Positions 6,293-14,424 of a DNA stretch of 22,622 bases are shown here, in pieces. The DNA lies in assembly GCA_964432465.1 (NCBI GenBank), contig CAYSNI010000013.1:1-22622 (forward strand). The letters are read 5' to 3'. The notes beneath the pieces are model-generated. The model made no database searches and was not told the origin of the DNA. It worked only from the letters and a program-made list of their open reading frames with translations. How positions within the stretch are numbered: the first letter of the stretch is position 1; the number at the start of each line of letters is the position of its first letter. A program made the translations under genes and the position numbers. Source of the stretch: JAHFLQ01 sp964432465 (lineage in GTDB: Bacteria > Patescibacteriota > Minisyncoccia > UBA6257 > WO2-44-18).

Positions 6293-7519
6293 TTAAACCG
6301 GTGATAACCAACGCACTCTTCGTTTCGCGAGCTGACTCATCTTATCGTCTTGCGGGGCGAGATACCACTCGATCACCGCCGCCAAAAGACTAAAAGAATT
6401 TCGCGCGTCAGCACTATGTTTAAATTTTATCTCAAATCCAAATTTTTGACTAATTAAGTCAAGGGTTAACGGTCGCAGTTGAACGGATCGCGAAAACTGA
6501 TTCTTGAAACTAGCCGCAAAAATGTCCGGCAGGTGGAAAAATGGGTTCACGTAAATCACCCGAGTGTCCGTCCGCTTGGAAGCATTTTCTAAAGCTCTGG
6601 ATAGCGTAGTCATCTCTCTCAAAACCATACTTTCCAAGCGATGCCGAAAAGTAGCCGAAGCATCGGCGCGGATGTATCTATCCATGATCAACGCGGAAAC
6701 CTGTTCATCCACAGCCAAATCAGCGCAGAGCGACTGTTTAAGATTATTCTCCCCCCAATGAAATTGGTCGTGGTAAGAATTTTGACTGCCATTACTGAAA
6801 AAGAGCTGAGTCTTCGATGGAAAAACATTTGCCAGCAAAAAATTTTTCTGTCCGGCGTCTCCATCGCCGGCTGTCGCTTTTGCGATCACGCTAGACCAGG
6901 CCGTGCCATTCTCACTCATCAAAACTACCTGATTCAGCGGCAACGCCTCCTTGAGAGAGTCGATCAGGCCACGCGACAAAAACGTCTGACTGAACTGCAC
7001 CTCCACTGTTTTCGCGTTGAAACCCAACGGGTTCACTACTTTATGTCCATCTAGTTTGATACCGCGGATACGTACGTCCGTGAGGAGAATGTCCAGATCA
7101 GCCACGCTCATTTTTCCGGCCACCTTATTACGAGAACGGTCAAAAAATTTCCAGATTGCCTGGGAAAGAAGATTGTCGAGTTCCGGTTCGTCAATCAGTT
7201 CTTTATACTTTTCCCTCGGGAGAATAATTGATGAATAAATAGTCGAGGCGAGATGGGAATCCAACCCGACAATAATCTTGTATTTACCCAGCCGGCCAAA
7301 CTTCTTAACCAGCTTTTTAAGATCGGATTGGCCAGTAGTGAGCGTAGCCGGACTGTTTCGGACTTTTACTACCTTAAGTTCTTTATCAAGAAAATTAGCT
7401 TGAATGGAGGCGCCACGGAGGCCATGTTCGAAGATTTCAAGCACTAAAAACCTATCGTCCTTGCCTTTAAGCAAGGGCTTAATTGAGGCCGCTATGCTAG
7501 TCAGGGTTTTCCATACCAC
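6293..7519 (-). CDS. Degenerate FtsA/PilM-like actin-fold protein
   Basis: The 408-residue protein has an internal stretch (residues ~145-185) with GIKLDGHKVVNPLGFNAKTVEV, typical of the SHS2 (1C) subdomain of FtsA/PilM proteins, which anchor division or pilus machinery at the membrane. The actin-type phosphate motifs are not recognisable: where FtsA has a DxG-containing strand near the N-terminus this protein reads FLVLEIFEHGLRGASI. ATP binding may therefore be lost. Start is GTG at 7519, 7 nt after an extended -10 box; an ATG at 7514 is out of frame. The downstream partner is the baseplate-J-like gene. FtsA-like is more likely than PilM, but not certain. Confidence 0.6.
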   Translation of the reverse strand: MVWKTLTSIAASIKPLLKGKDDRFLVLEIFEHGLRGASIQANFLDKELKVVKVRNSPATLTTGQSDLKKLVKKFGRLGKYKIIVGLDSHLASTIYSSIILPREKYKELIDEPELDNLLSQAIWKFFDRSRNKVAGKMSVADLDILLTDVRIRGIKLDGHKVVNPLGFNAKTVEVQFSQTFLSRGLIDSLKEALPLNQVVLMSENGTAWSSVIAKATAGDGDAGQKNFLLANVFPSKTQLFFSNGSQNSYHDQFHWGENNLKQSLCADLAVDEQVSALIMDRYIRADASATFRHRLESMVLREMTTLSRALENASKRTDTRVIYVNPFFHLPDIFAASFKNQFSRSVQLRPLTLDLISQKFGFEIKFKHSADARNSFSLLAAVIEWYLAPQDDKMSQLAKRRVRWLSPV

Positions 7520-7526
7520 TACCTAT

Positions 7527-7535
7527 AGTATAACA
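7527..7535 (-). promoter_or_regulatory. Extended -10 promoter, probably giving a leaderless GTG-start mRNA
   Basis: The minus strand reads TG-T-TATACT (7535-7527) and the GTG start codon follows after 7 nt, so the transcript should begin at or one base before the start codon. No good -35 box is visible 17 nt upstream, consistent with an extended -10 promoter. Confidence 0.65.
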
Positions 7536-7544
7536 CTTTCTGTG

Positions 7545-7660
7545 GACCCCGTTAGAAGTCGCCCTCGCACCTTGCGAGTGTGGCTCCGGCTACCCCGATA
7601 CCACTCGCCTTCAGCGAAGCTACGGGGCAGGCCTAGGGACGGCTTACTTCGCTCATTTTA
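7545..7660. other. GC-rich intergenic segment with hairpin potential
   Basis: This stretch between two divergently unrelated transcription units is clearly richer in G and C than its surroundings. It contains CTCGCA-CCT-TGCGAG (hairpin) and CCCCG/CGGGG pairs around 7593 and 7622. I find no convincing gene or tRNA in it. It may be a dispersed palindromic element, but only one copy is present here. Confidence 0.35.
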
Positions 7661-7673
7661 TAAATAAAAAAAC

Positions 7674-7689
7674 CGCCATGTTAAAGGCG
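7674..7689 (-). terminator. Short hairpin plus T-run after the small membrane protein
   Basis: On the minus strand CGCC-TTTAACAT-GGCG is followed by GTTTTTTTA. The stem is only 4 bp, but the T-run is good and the position just after the stop codon at 7703 fits. Confidence 0.45.
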
Positions 7690-7702
7690 ATTCATTATTT
7701 TT

Positions 7703-7939
7703 TTATTCTGGCTTATGAGTCAGTTTGAGATGCTGCACTATCGCAAAAGCAGCTCCTGCGAAACCAAGAAAGATGCCAGCAATGTACACCCAGGCGAGCC
7801 AGTTATAATTCTCGGCCAGATACCGCCCCATCTCCAATTCCTGGTTCCAACCGTAAGGTCCGATAAAAAGCGACACCATACTCAAAGCTAGGAGAAAAAG
7901 ACCGCAAAGCAAAACAAGCAACCAAGCAATTCTCCGCAT
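7703..7939 (-). CDS. Small two-helix membrane protein
   Basis: The 78 residues hold two hydrophobic helices: RIAWLLVLLCGLFLLALSMVS near the N-terminus and WVYIAGIFLGFAGAAFAIV near residues 49-67, with a short polar linker (NQELEMGRYLAENYN) and a basic tail. I start it at ATG 7939 rather than the upstream in-frame codon at 7972 because a full AGGAGG (7949-7944) lies 4 nt before this ATG and a promoter lies just upstream. No family is recognised. It follows the amidohydrolase by about 50 nt but has its own promoter. Confidence 0.75.
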   Translation of the reverse strand: MRRIAWLLVLLCGLFLLALSMVSLFIGPYGWNQELEMGRYLAENYNWLAWVYIAGIFLGFAGAAFAIVQHLKLTHKPE

Positions 7940-7962
7940 AGTGCCTCCTAAATTCTGCCTGG

Positions 7963-7991
7963 ATAATACCAAAAAATGCGTCTTTAATCAA
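7963..7991 (-). promoter_or_regulatory. Sigma-70 promoter for the small membrane protein
   Basis: TTGATT (7991-7986) and TATTAT (7968-7963) are separated by 17 nt on the minus strand. Transcription would start near 7956, giving a leader of about 17 nt that contains the AGGAGG. The -35 box abuts the amidohydrolase stop codon. Confidence 0.7.
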
Positions 7992-8813
7992 CTATATTTT
8001 GAATAACTGCTGAGCATTCTTGTAGAAAACATAATCAAGATCCTCGCCTTTGATGCCGAGGCTTTCCACAAACTTTATGTAGTCCTTCATCGGCGCGAGC
8101 GGCCAGTCCGTGCCGTAAAGCAATTTTCTAGCGGAACCGACATACGCGATTAACTCCTGGATTCTTTTCTTCATCAACTTGCCGTAATCAGAATCGAGCT
8201 CCTGACCGGGCACAATCAGTCCGGAAATATCCGCGTAGACGTTAGGATTTTTATAGAGCAGCTCGGCGCAATCAATCAGCCAAGGATTTCCCATATGCGC
8301 GATTACTATTTTCAAATTAGGAAAATCCGCGGCCACTTCATCAATCTGCAGTGGGTGGGAATACTTCACTTTGGGTGCCACCGTATAACCGGCAAGCGTG
8401 TCGCCGGAATGAAAGATGACCGGAATATTATATTTTTCACAAAGTTCGTAGACGGGTCGACACACCGGATCGCCGGGATAAAAATGCTGATACCCGGTAT
8501 AGAGCTTGATGCCGACAAGTTTACCGGCTTTGATCAGGGACTCCAGAAAGGCGAGGTCTTCAGCTTTAAAATCTACCATATCAATAGAACCCACTACTCG
8601 TATATTCGGATGACTCTTGGTGATCTCCAGTGTCTCCTCGGTGCTTGGGTTCAGATCATCGCCCTGACGATCGAACGCGGCGAGCAAAAGCGCGCTATCT
8701 GTGCCGCTAGATTTCATTTCCTTGAGTAGCTCAGCAAAAATTTCCTTAAACGATAATTTCTCCAAAAAAGTGCCCTGCTGTCGACTAAGATGCACGTGTG
8801 AATCGATAATCAT
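7992..8813 (-). CDS. Metal-dependent amidohydrolase (Amidohydro_2 type)
   Basis: The 273-residue protein has the TIM-barrel amidohydrolase layout: an HxH metal site at the start (MIIDSHVHLS), the strand ending VGIKLYTGYQHFYP near residue 123, a metal-ligand His in PVIFHSGDT, a second in KIVIAHMGNPW, and the catalytic Asp in LLYGTDWPLAP. This resembles PF04909 proteins such as aminocarboxymuconate-semialdehyde decarboxylase-like hydrolases; the substrate cannot be predicted. I start at ATG 8813, one base after the alaS stop, rather than at 8855 inside alaS, because the HxH motif should be near the N-terminus. It probably is translated by coupling to alaS. Confidence 0.85.
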   Translation of the reverse strand: MIIDSHVHLSRQQGTFLEKLSFKEIFAELLKEMKSSGTDSALLLAAFDRQGDDLNPSTEETLEITKSHPNIRVVGSIDMVDFKAEDLAFLESLIKAGKLVGIKLYTGYQHFYPGDPVCRPVYELCEKYNIPVIFHSGDTLAGYTVAPKVKYSHPLQIDEVAADFPNLKIVIAHMGNPWLIDCAELLYKNPNVYADISGLIVPGQELDSDYGKLMKKRIQELIAYVGSARKLLYGTDWPLAPMKDYIKFVESLGIKGEDLDYVFYKNAQQLFKI

Positions 8814-8814
8814 T

Positions 8815-10746
8815 TTATTCAACAGTAGCACGAATGCGCCGGACACCGGCGCCAACGGCTTCTTCTTTCATAATCTTAAACTTCCCTACTTCTAATGTAT
8901 GAGTAACATGCGGGCCGCCGCAAAATTCTTTTGAAAACGCGTCATCAAGCGTATGCCCAGCGAAATATACTTTTACCCGCTCAGGATATTTCTGTTTGAA
9001 GAAATAAAGCGCGCCCGTCTTTTCCGCTTCCTCTTTTGCCATTTCTTTAAAGCCCATCGGTAGATCCTGCGCCACCGCTCCGTTGACCAGATCCTCCACT
9101 TGCTTCACTTCTTCGGCAGTAAGCTTTCTCGGAAAGGCAAAATCAAAACGCGTCCGCTCGGCGGTAATATCCGATCCCCTCTGCTGAACGTCCGGCCCAA
9201 GCACTTTCCGGAGCGCGGCCTGCATCAGATGCGTGGCGGTGTGTAGTCGGGTCACTTTTTTTAATTCTACTTCGTCCTTCGCTTTCAACTCGCCGGTATC
9301 CAATAGAAGGCCGTGACCGCCGAACTTTTTCTCCGCTCCCGCGCGGGAAAGCTCCTGGTGTTTTTTGAAGGCCTCATCAAATTCCTTCCGGTCCAGATCT
9401 TTTGAGGCTTCCGGAGCTAACTCCTTAATCAGCTCGAAGGGCAGACCGAATGACTCATAGAGATAGAAGGCCTCTTTCGTGCCGATTACTTTATGCTTTC
9501 CTATCTCCTTCAAGCCATTCGCTATAGCAATTTCAAATTTTTCTTTTTCTGAATCCATCACTTCCAGAATCCTCGGATTGTTTACTTCAGGATAAAGCTT
9601 TCCGTATTTTTCTTTTACAGCCGCGTACGCTAAGGCGAACAGATCGGCATGAGCATCATAAATAGTTTGGTACGCGATTACGCGGCGCAAGAGGCGGCGA
9701 AGGATGTAGCCTGCTTCTTTGTTGGACGGACGAACGCCGTCAGCAATCAGAAAAATGGAAGAGCGCAAATGGTCGGCGAACACGCGCACCTCTCTGTCTT
9801 TCAAAGTCGGAGCGACTTCATTAATTTTTTTAATCAGTCCGGCAAAAAGATCGGTCTGAAAAATATCCTCAACTCCCTGAAGCATAATTACCAAACGCTC
9901 CAAACCCATGCCCGTATCCACGCCCGGGGTTTTTAACGGTTTTAAGGTAATCCCTCGACCCTGCTCGGGAAATACGTTATTAGTTGGTGAGCTAAGTTCA
10001 CCCTGAGCCTGTCGAAGGGAACCACCACCGCTGCTTGTCGACGGGCTACAATAGTATTCATTGAAAACAAGATTCCAGATCTCCACGTCATCGGCGTAAA
10101 TTTCGGTCGTCGGACCGCACGGACCTTCGTTACCCGTCGGACCCCAAAAGTTATCGGCGCGGCCGCATTTTTTTATCCGGTCTACAGGAATACCGATTTC
10201 TTTGTGCCAAATATCAAACGACTCCTTGTCCCACGGAATTGTTCTCCCTCGACCCTGCTCGGGAAATACGTTATTAGTTGGTGAGCTAAGTTCACCCTGA
10301 GCCTGTCGAAGGGAACCACTACCTTTGTCTCCAGCGAAAACCGTAACCGTAAGCCGGTCCGGGCTAATTCCTAAAACTTTAGTGATGTATTCGTAAGCCA
10401 GATGGATTGCTTCTTTTTTCCAGTAGCTTGCCCCGTGGCCACCGGTCTTTACGGGGCCGCCAAAAGAAAAGTTACCTAGCATTTCAAAAAAGGTCAGGTG
10501 GGTCCGGTCGCCGACTTCTTCAATGTCGGAAGTGCGGAAACACTTCTGGACGGAAGCAGTATTCTTACTGCCGAAATCTTTCATTGGATCCAACTCGCCC
10601 GTGAAATACCGCTTGAACTGCTGCATGCCCGCGGTCGTCAAAAGCACCGACGGATCGTCAGGAATAAGCGAAGAGGACGGCACGATGGAGTGGCCTTTGG
10701 AGTTAAAAAAATCTAAAAAACTTTGTCTAATTTCTTCCGAACTCAT
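8815..10746 (-). CDS. alaS: Alanyl-tRNA synthetase, short form without C-Ala, with two repeat-derived inserts
   Basis: AlaRS charges tRNA-Ala. The start (SFLDFFNSKGHSIVPSSSL), class II motif 2 region (FFEMLGNFSFG), motif 3 (DTGMGLERL) and the editing domain (HTATHLMQAAL and the FCGGPHV metal site) are all present. The protein ends at GAGVRRIRATVE, where longer enzymes continue with a coiled coil and the C-Ala domain: 643 aa against about 875. Two copies of a 75-bp repeat add the peptide SLRQAQGELSSPTNNVFPEQ at about residues 143-167 and 241-265, both between conserved blocks. The ATG at 10746 is chosen over 10803 by family alignment; a -10 box lies 7 nt upstream. Confidence 0.95.
   Translation of the reverse strand: MSSEEIRQSFLDFFNSKGHSIVPSSSLIPDDPSVLLTTAGMQQFKRYFTGELDPMKDFGSKNTASVQKCFRTSDIEEVGDRTHLTFFEMLGNFSFGGPVKTGGHGASYWKKEAIHLAYEYITKVLGISPDRLTVTVFAGDKGSGSLRQAQGELSSPTNNVFPEQGRGRTIPWDKESFDIWHKEIGIPVDRIKKCGRADNFWGPTGNEGPCGPTTEIYADDVEIWNLVFNEYYCSPSTSSGGGSLRQAQGELSSPTNNVFPEQGRGITLKPLKTPGVDTGMGLERLVIMLQGVEDIFQTDLFAGLIKKINEVAPTLKDREVRVFADHLRSSIFLIADGVRPSNKEAGYILRRLLRRVIAYQTIYDAHADLFALAYAAVKEKYGKLYPEVNNPRILEVMDSEKEKFEIAIANGLKEIGKHKVIGTKEAFYLYESFGLPFELIKELAPEASKDLDRKEFDEAFKKHQELSRAGAEKKFGGHGLLLDTGELKAKDEVELKKVTRLHTATHLMQAALRKVLGPDVQQRGSDITAERTRFDFAFPRKLTAEEVKQVEDLVNGAVAQDLPMGFKEMAKEEAEKTGALYFFKQKYPERVKVYFAGHTLDDAFSKEFCGGPHVTHTLEVGKFKIMKEEAVGAGVRRIRATVE
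9951..10025. repeat. 75-bp direct repeat, copy 1, inside alaS
   Basis: Identical by eye to 10245-10319. It is in frame and encodes the second LRQAQGE insert of AlaRS. It contains CCCTGAGCCTGTCGAAGGG, a palindromic motif that recurs in dnaG and ssb as variants. Just beside it, 10026-10046 encodes PSTSSG, the other reading of the same motif. Confidence 0.9.
10245..10319. repeat. 75-bp direct repeat, copy 2, inside alaS
   Basis: Identical by eye to 9951-10025, 294 bp away and in the same frame. It sits between the conserved VTVFAGD and IPWDKESFDIWHKEIGIP segments, where other AlaRS proteins have a short loop. Confidence 0.9.
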
Positions 10747-10753
10747 AGCTTCT

Positions 10754-10759
10754 ATAATA
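10754..10759 (-). promoter_or_regulatory. -10 box directly upstream of alaS
   Basis: TATTAT on the minus strand ends 7 nt before the alaS ATG, the same spacing as at the FtsA-like, CopC-like and rpsR genes. The -35 region (TTTAAG, 17 nt away) is weak. If used, it gives a leaderless alaS mRNA independent of the upstream terminator. Confidence 0.5.
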
Positions 10760-10770
10760 GAACAAAAAAA

Positions 10771-10789
10771 CCCAGGCTTAAAGCCCGGG
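10771..10789 (-). terminator. Intrinsic terminator between the structured RNA and alaS
   Basis: On the minus strand CCCGGGC-TTTAA-GCCTGGG (one G-T pair) is followed by seven T residues. The A-run on the other side would let it work in both directions. It lies 25 nt upstream of the alaS start, so it either ends a separate small RNA or acts as an attenuator of alaS. Confidence 0.8.
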
Positions 10790-10978
10790 CTTTTTTTCTC
10801 CAATCAGCTCCCTAGTCATAATTTTACTTACTCTACTATCCTTACGAACATGAGAATATGCATACAAACTACTAACGCTTCCTCTAACTCAAAACTGAAA
10901 TTACTGAATAAGCTGCTTTTTGTATGAATTCCGACTAGGGAGCTGCCCGGAGGCAGCTGTATATAAAGTGCTACTTAC
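10771..10978 (-). ncRNA. Predicted structured RNA of about 208 nt, independent sRNA or alaS leader
   Basis: A near-consensus promoter (11013-10985) and a strong terminator (10789-10771) bracket about 200 nt with no convincing ORF on this strand. CAGCTCCCTAGTC (10805-10817) pairs perfectly over 13 bp with 10933-10945; inside it CATACAAA (10861-10868) pairs with TTTGTATG (10919-10926). The 5' part holds an alternative hairpin (GGCAGCT with AGCTGCC, around 10941-10957), which competes with the closing stem. The closed, long-range fold with its own promoter is reminiscent of 6S-type RNAs, but I cannot match a known consensus. T-box features are absent. Confidence 0.6.
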
Positions 10979-10984
10979 CAATGC

Positions 10985-11013
10985 ATAATACACTACTAAG
11001 ACCAATATGTCAA
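10985..11013 (-). promoter_or_regulatory. Near-consensus promoter of the structured RNA upstream of alaS
   Basis: TTGACA (11013-11008) and TATTAT (10990-10985) lie exactly 17 nt apart on the minus strand. The predicted start is a G near 10978. No translation start follows closely, which supports a non-coding or leader transcript. Confidence 0.8.
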
Positions 11014-11075
11014 CCCCCCCTACCAAAATCCGTTATTTGAGCTATATTGAACCAGAACTTTGGAGGACGACTAGT

Positions 11076-11249
11076 ATGGATGGTGGTCAGGATTACTGCG
11101 TGATCTGCAAGGGAGAAACTCCTTTCACAAAAGAAACGCCAGTTGAACACCGTCAGCATTATGTTTCCGGCACCGGCCAGCTCTGTGAAAAGTGCTGCAA
11201 AGACGTCAATCGTTGCGATGGTAAAAACTGCCCAGCCGCCTACTTCTAG
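11076..11249 (+). CDS. Small cysteine-rich protein, probable zinc ribbon
   Basis: The only plus-strand gene in the window. The 57 residues start MDGGQDYCVICKG and carry C-x2-C, then CEKCC and further Cys residues (NRCDGKNCP), a pattern suited to binding one or two zinc ions. I choose ATG 11076 because GGAGG (11062-11066) lies 9 nt upstream; the longer frame from 11007 has no ribosome binding site and its start overlaps the -35 box of the opposite-strand promoter. TATATT at 11044-11049 may be the -10 box. The stop codon is inside the terminator hairpin at 11236-11253. I recognise no family. Confidence 0.65.
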   Translation: MDGGQDYCVICKGETPFTKETPVEHRQHYVSGTGQLCEKCCKDVNRCDGKNCPAAYF

Positions 11250-11253
11250 GCGG
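11236..11253 (+). terminator. Terminator hairpin overlapping the stop codon, between convergent genes
   Basis: CCGCCTA-CTTC-TAGGCGG is a perfect 7-bp stem followed by TCTTTATTTAT. The TAG stop of the Cys-rich gene (11247-11249) is in the 3' arm. It also lies just beyond the stop of the convergent minus-strand gene and may serve both. Confidence 0.75.
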
Positions 11254-11256
11254 TCT

Positions 11257-12969
11257 TTATTTATCTACAACCTCGATCAGACCAATCAGAGTTGGGTACA
11301 GCTGATCGTGGTATTTCCAAGTGCCAACTTTTTCGAAGACAAAAGAAAACGTCTCTCCTTGGCTCAAACCATTCTTAGCGTCAAAGCCAGCAATATCTGA
11401 TACCGGCCAGTGCGGCTGAAGATCTTTATTAAACCAAGTAATTTTTGTACCAATTTTCACCTTGATCAAAGACGGCGCAAACCCACTGCTAGAAATTACA
11501 ATCGTCGCGGACTCAGGAATTTCATTGTTCGGGCTTACTTTTGGTAACACTCTGAGCTTCATTGGCGCAGGATTTAAAGCCGAATAAATCAGCTCATCGG
11601 TCATCGCTAGTAACACCCGTACGTTACGAGTCGCATCGGCGATCAATTCCGGCCTTGCGTCCCCTTCAATTAATTTAGAAATTCCTAAGAGCTGTTTCTC
11701 CGTTTTACCAAGTAATTCAAAAATTTTCGGATTATCCTCACCTGGGAACCCTTCGGCCTTCACTAACGTCATCAAACTATCGTAGTAGGATTTCAGAGAA
11801 TCCACTACTTCTTTATTGGCCATCAGCGCCGGCTTAAGCCCGTACCAAACCTCTCGAGCAGTCGCGTAAGCGGTGCTGGCCTGACTAACTGCTCCCTCAA
11901 AATTGTCCTCTTGAGAAAACACCTTAGCCTGATTTAAATTAAACGTAACCCGACTTAGACTTTCTTTAATGGCGCGTGTTCCGCCGCCGGGTAAGTTCTG
12001 ATCTTCAATTAAAAGAGACTTCGCTCGATCAAACAGGTACGAAAACACAACTTCATCCAGGGCATTTTTCGAGGTCAGCTGATCAAGAAAAGATTGACGG
12101 GCGAAATTTAGGGAATTATGTATCTCCGAGTCATTCGTAACTTCTCGAAGCTCGTCAACTAGTCCCAACAGCATAAATTCATTACCAGGTAGAGTAGAAA
12201 TTGCTTCTGAAATAGCATCCGGATCGGCAAGTCGCAGAGCCTGAAGATGGCCGTCAATTTCATTTAAAAGCTCACCCTTCAAAGCGTTCATCTGATCCTG
12301 ATCCGGTCCGGTCAACTTACCACCCTGAACCGTCAAAGTAAGACGGTCAGCAATTTTAAGAGCCGGAATCTGACGCAAAGCTCCGGAACCAGCACGCGAC
12401 AGCTCGCCTAAACGAATTCGAAAATCCGCCGCTTCTTCCACATTAGAAATAATGGTCGACAAGAGCACCACAACCTGGCGGTAAGATTCATTAATCGGAG
12501 CGAGAATTGAGTGGTCCTGCGCGAACTGTGAGGCCAGCCGATCAAAAATTTTCTGGTGCAACAAAACGCGACCTAAAATATCATCCACCAATTTTGAGAC
12601 TTCGACATTACTCGTGGTTTCAGTAAAAGAACTCAGGCGATCATTAAGATTGATAACTGCGGTCTGATAGTTAAGGAAAGCGTTTAAAAGGCCGGTCTTA
12701 TTATCCGGAGCAATCGAGACCAGCTTCTCCAACTCAGCGGCCTTCTCATTGACGACTGATAGCTCTAGCTGAGCTTTGCGAATAGTGTTGGCGGTGAAGA
12801 ATTTGCGAACACCTCGGCCCCACTCCTTCAGAAAATAAAACGGATTGGATGGTAAAAGACCGACGTTTTCAACGCCGAGATCAACGGCTTGCGCCCGCAC
12901 GAACTGGACCAAAGGCGCAGAAGAAGCCATAGCGGCAATAATAAGAGTCGCTACCAATAACTTTTTCAT
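11257..12969 (-). CDS. Secreted DUF5667 protein with a C-terminal cupredoxin-like domain
   Basis: The 570-residue protein starts with a Sec signal (MKKLLVATLIIAAMASSAPL, cleavage probably near RAQA). Residues ~38-130 (VGLLPSNPFYFLKEWGRGVR, then AQLELSVVNEKAAELEKL) match my memory of DUF5667, a domain of CPR surface proteins. The middle is long and helical. The last ~85 residues are a cupredoxin-like fold (TIVISSSGFAPSLIKVKIG, ITWFNKDLQPHWP, WKYHDQLYPTLIGLIEV). The Cys of a type 1 copper site is replaced (YHD where copper proteins have YHC) and the later His and Met are missing, so copper binding is unlikely. A CCAGGG/CCCTGG hairpin lies in the upstream region; no clear promoter or Shine-Dalgarno sequence. 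Confidence 0.75.
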   Translation of the reverse strand: MKKLLVATLIIAAMASSAPLVQFVRAQAVDLGVENVGLLPSNPFYFLKEWGRGVRKFFTANTIRKAQLELSVVNEKAAELEKLVSIAPDNKTGLLNAFLNYQTAVINLNDRLSSFTETTSNVEVSKLVDDILGRVLLHQKIFDRLASQFAQDHSILAPINESYRQVVVLLSTIISNVEEAADFRIRLGELSRAGSGALRQIPALKIADRLTLTVQGGKLTGPDQDQMNALKGELLNEIDGHLQALRLADPDAISEAISTLPGNEFMLLGLVDELREVTNDSEIHNSLNFARQSFLDQLTSKNALDEVVFSYLFDRAKSLLIEDQNLPGGGTRAIKESLSRVTFNLNQAKVFSQEDNFEGAVSQASTAYATAREVWYGLKPALMANKEVVDSLKSYYDSLMTLVKAEGFPGEDNPKIFELLGKTEKQLLGISKLIEGDARPELIADATRNVRVLLAMTDELIYSALNPAPMKLRVLPKVSPNNEIPESATIVISSSGFAPSLIKVKIGTKITWFNKDLQPHWPVSDIAGFDAKNGLSQGETFSFVFEKVGTWKYHDQLYPTLIGLIEVVDK

Positions 12970-13068
12970 ATTTAGTTAGGATTACCAGGGATGTGGCTTT
13001 CCCCTGGGAGATAGTCATGATTAAGTTCTCACTAACTGGCCTCTTGCCGGATAGCCAGCCAACAAAAA

Positions 13069-13085
13069 AAGGTGTTAAGCACCTT
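13069..13085 (-). terminator. Intrinsic terminator downstream of rpoD
   Basis: AAGGTG-CTTAA-CACCTT followed by TTTTTG on the minus strand, 72 nt after the rpoD stop codon. The stem is 6 bp with a 5-nt loop. Confidence 0.75.
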
Positions 13086-13157
13086 AGGTCAATACTAGCA
13101 CACCAGGTCCCAATATGCCAGTACTGGTTGTCAACAGGTTTTGAGCCTAAAAACTGG

Positions 13158-14354
<1,197 letters not shown>

Positions 14355-14394
14355 TTAATGCAAAGAAAAATACGCTGGTCCTTCTAATATGGAG

Positions 14395-14424
14395 ATTATA
14401 CCACCTTGGCCCCCTTGACTTCAA
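14395..14424 (-). promoter_or_regulatory. rpoD promoter with -10 box overlapping the dnaG stop codon
   Basis: TTGAAG (14424-14419) and a perfect TATAAT (14400-14395) are 18 nt apart. The TAA stop of dnaG (14398-14396) is part of the -10 box. The predicted leader is about 35 nt and has no Shine-Dalgarno sequence close to the ATG. Confidence 0.6.

Noticed and set aside
7545..7660. Possible tRNA or structured RNA gene in the GC-rich gap
   Set aside because: No cloverleaf with a proper T arm can be formed on either strand; only short hairpins are seen.
10771..10978. T-box riboswitch for alaS
   Set aside because: The conserved T-box sequence (AGGGTGG.ACCGCG) and a matching antiterminator bulge are absent, although the promoter-leader-terminator layout is similar.
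13092..13097. Extended -10 promoter (TGC-TAGTAT) downstream of rpoD
   Set aside because: A transcript from it would run straight into the terminator at 13069-13085 and be only about 25 nt long. The match to consensus is probably accidental.
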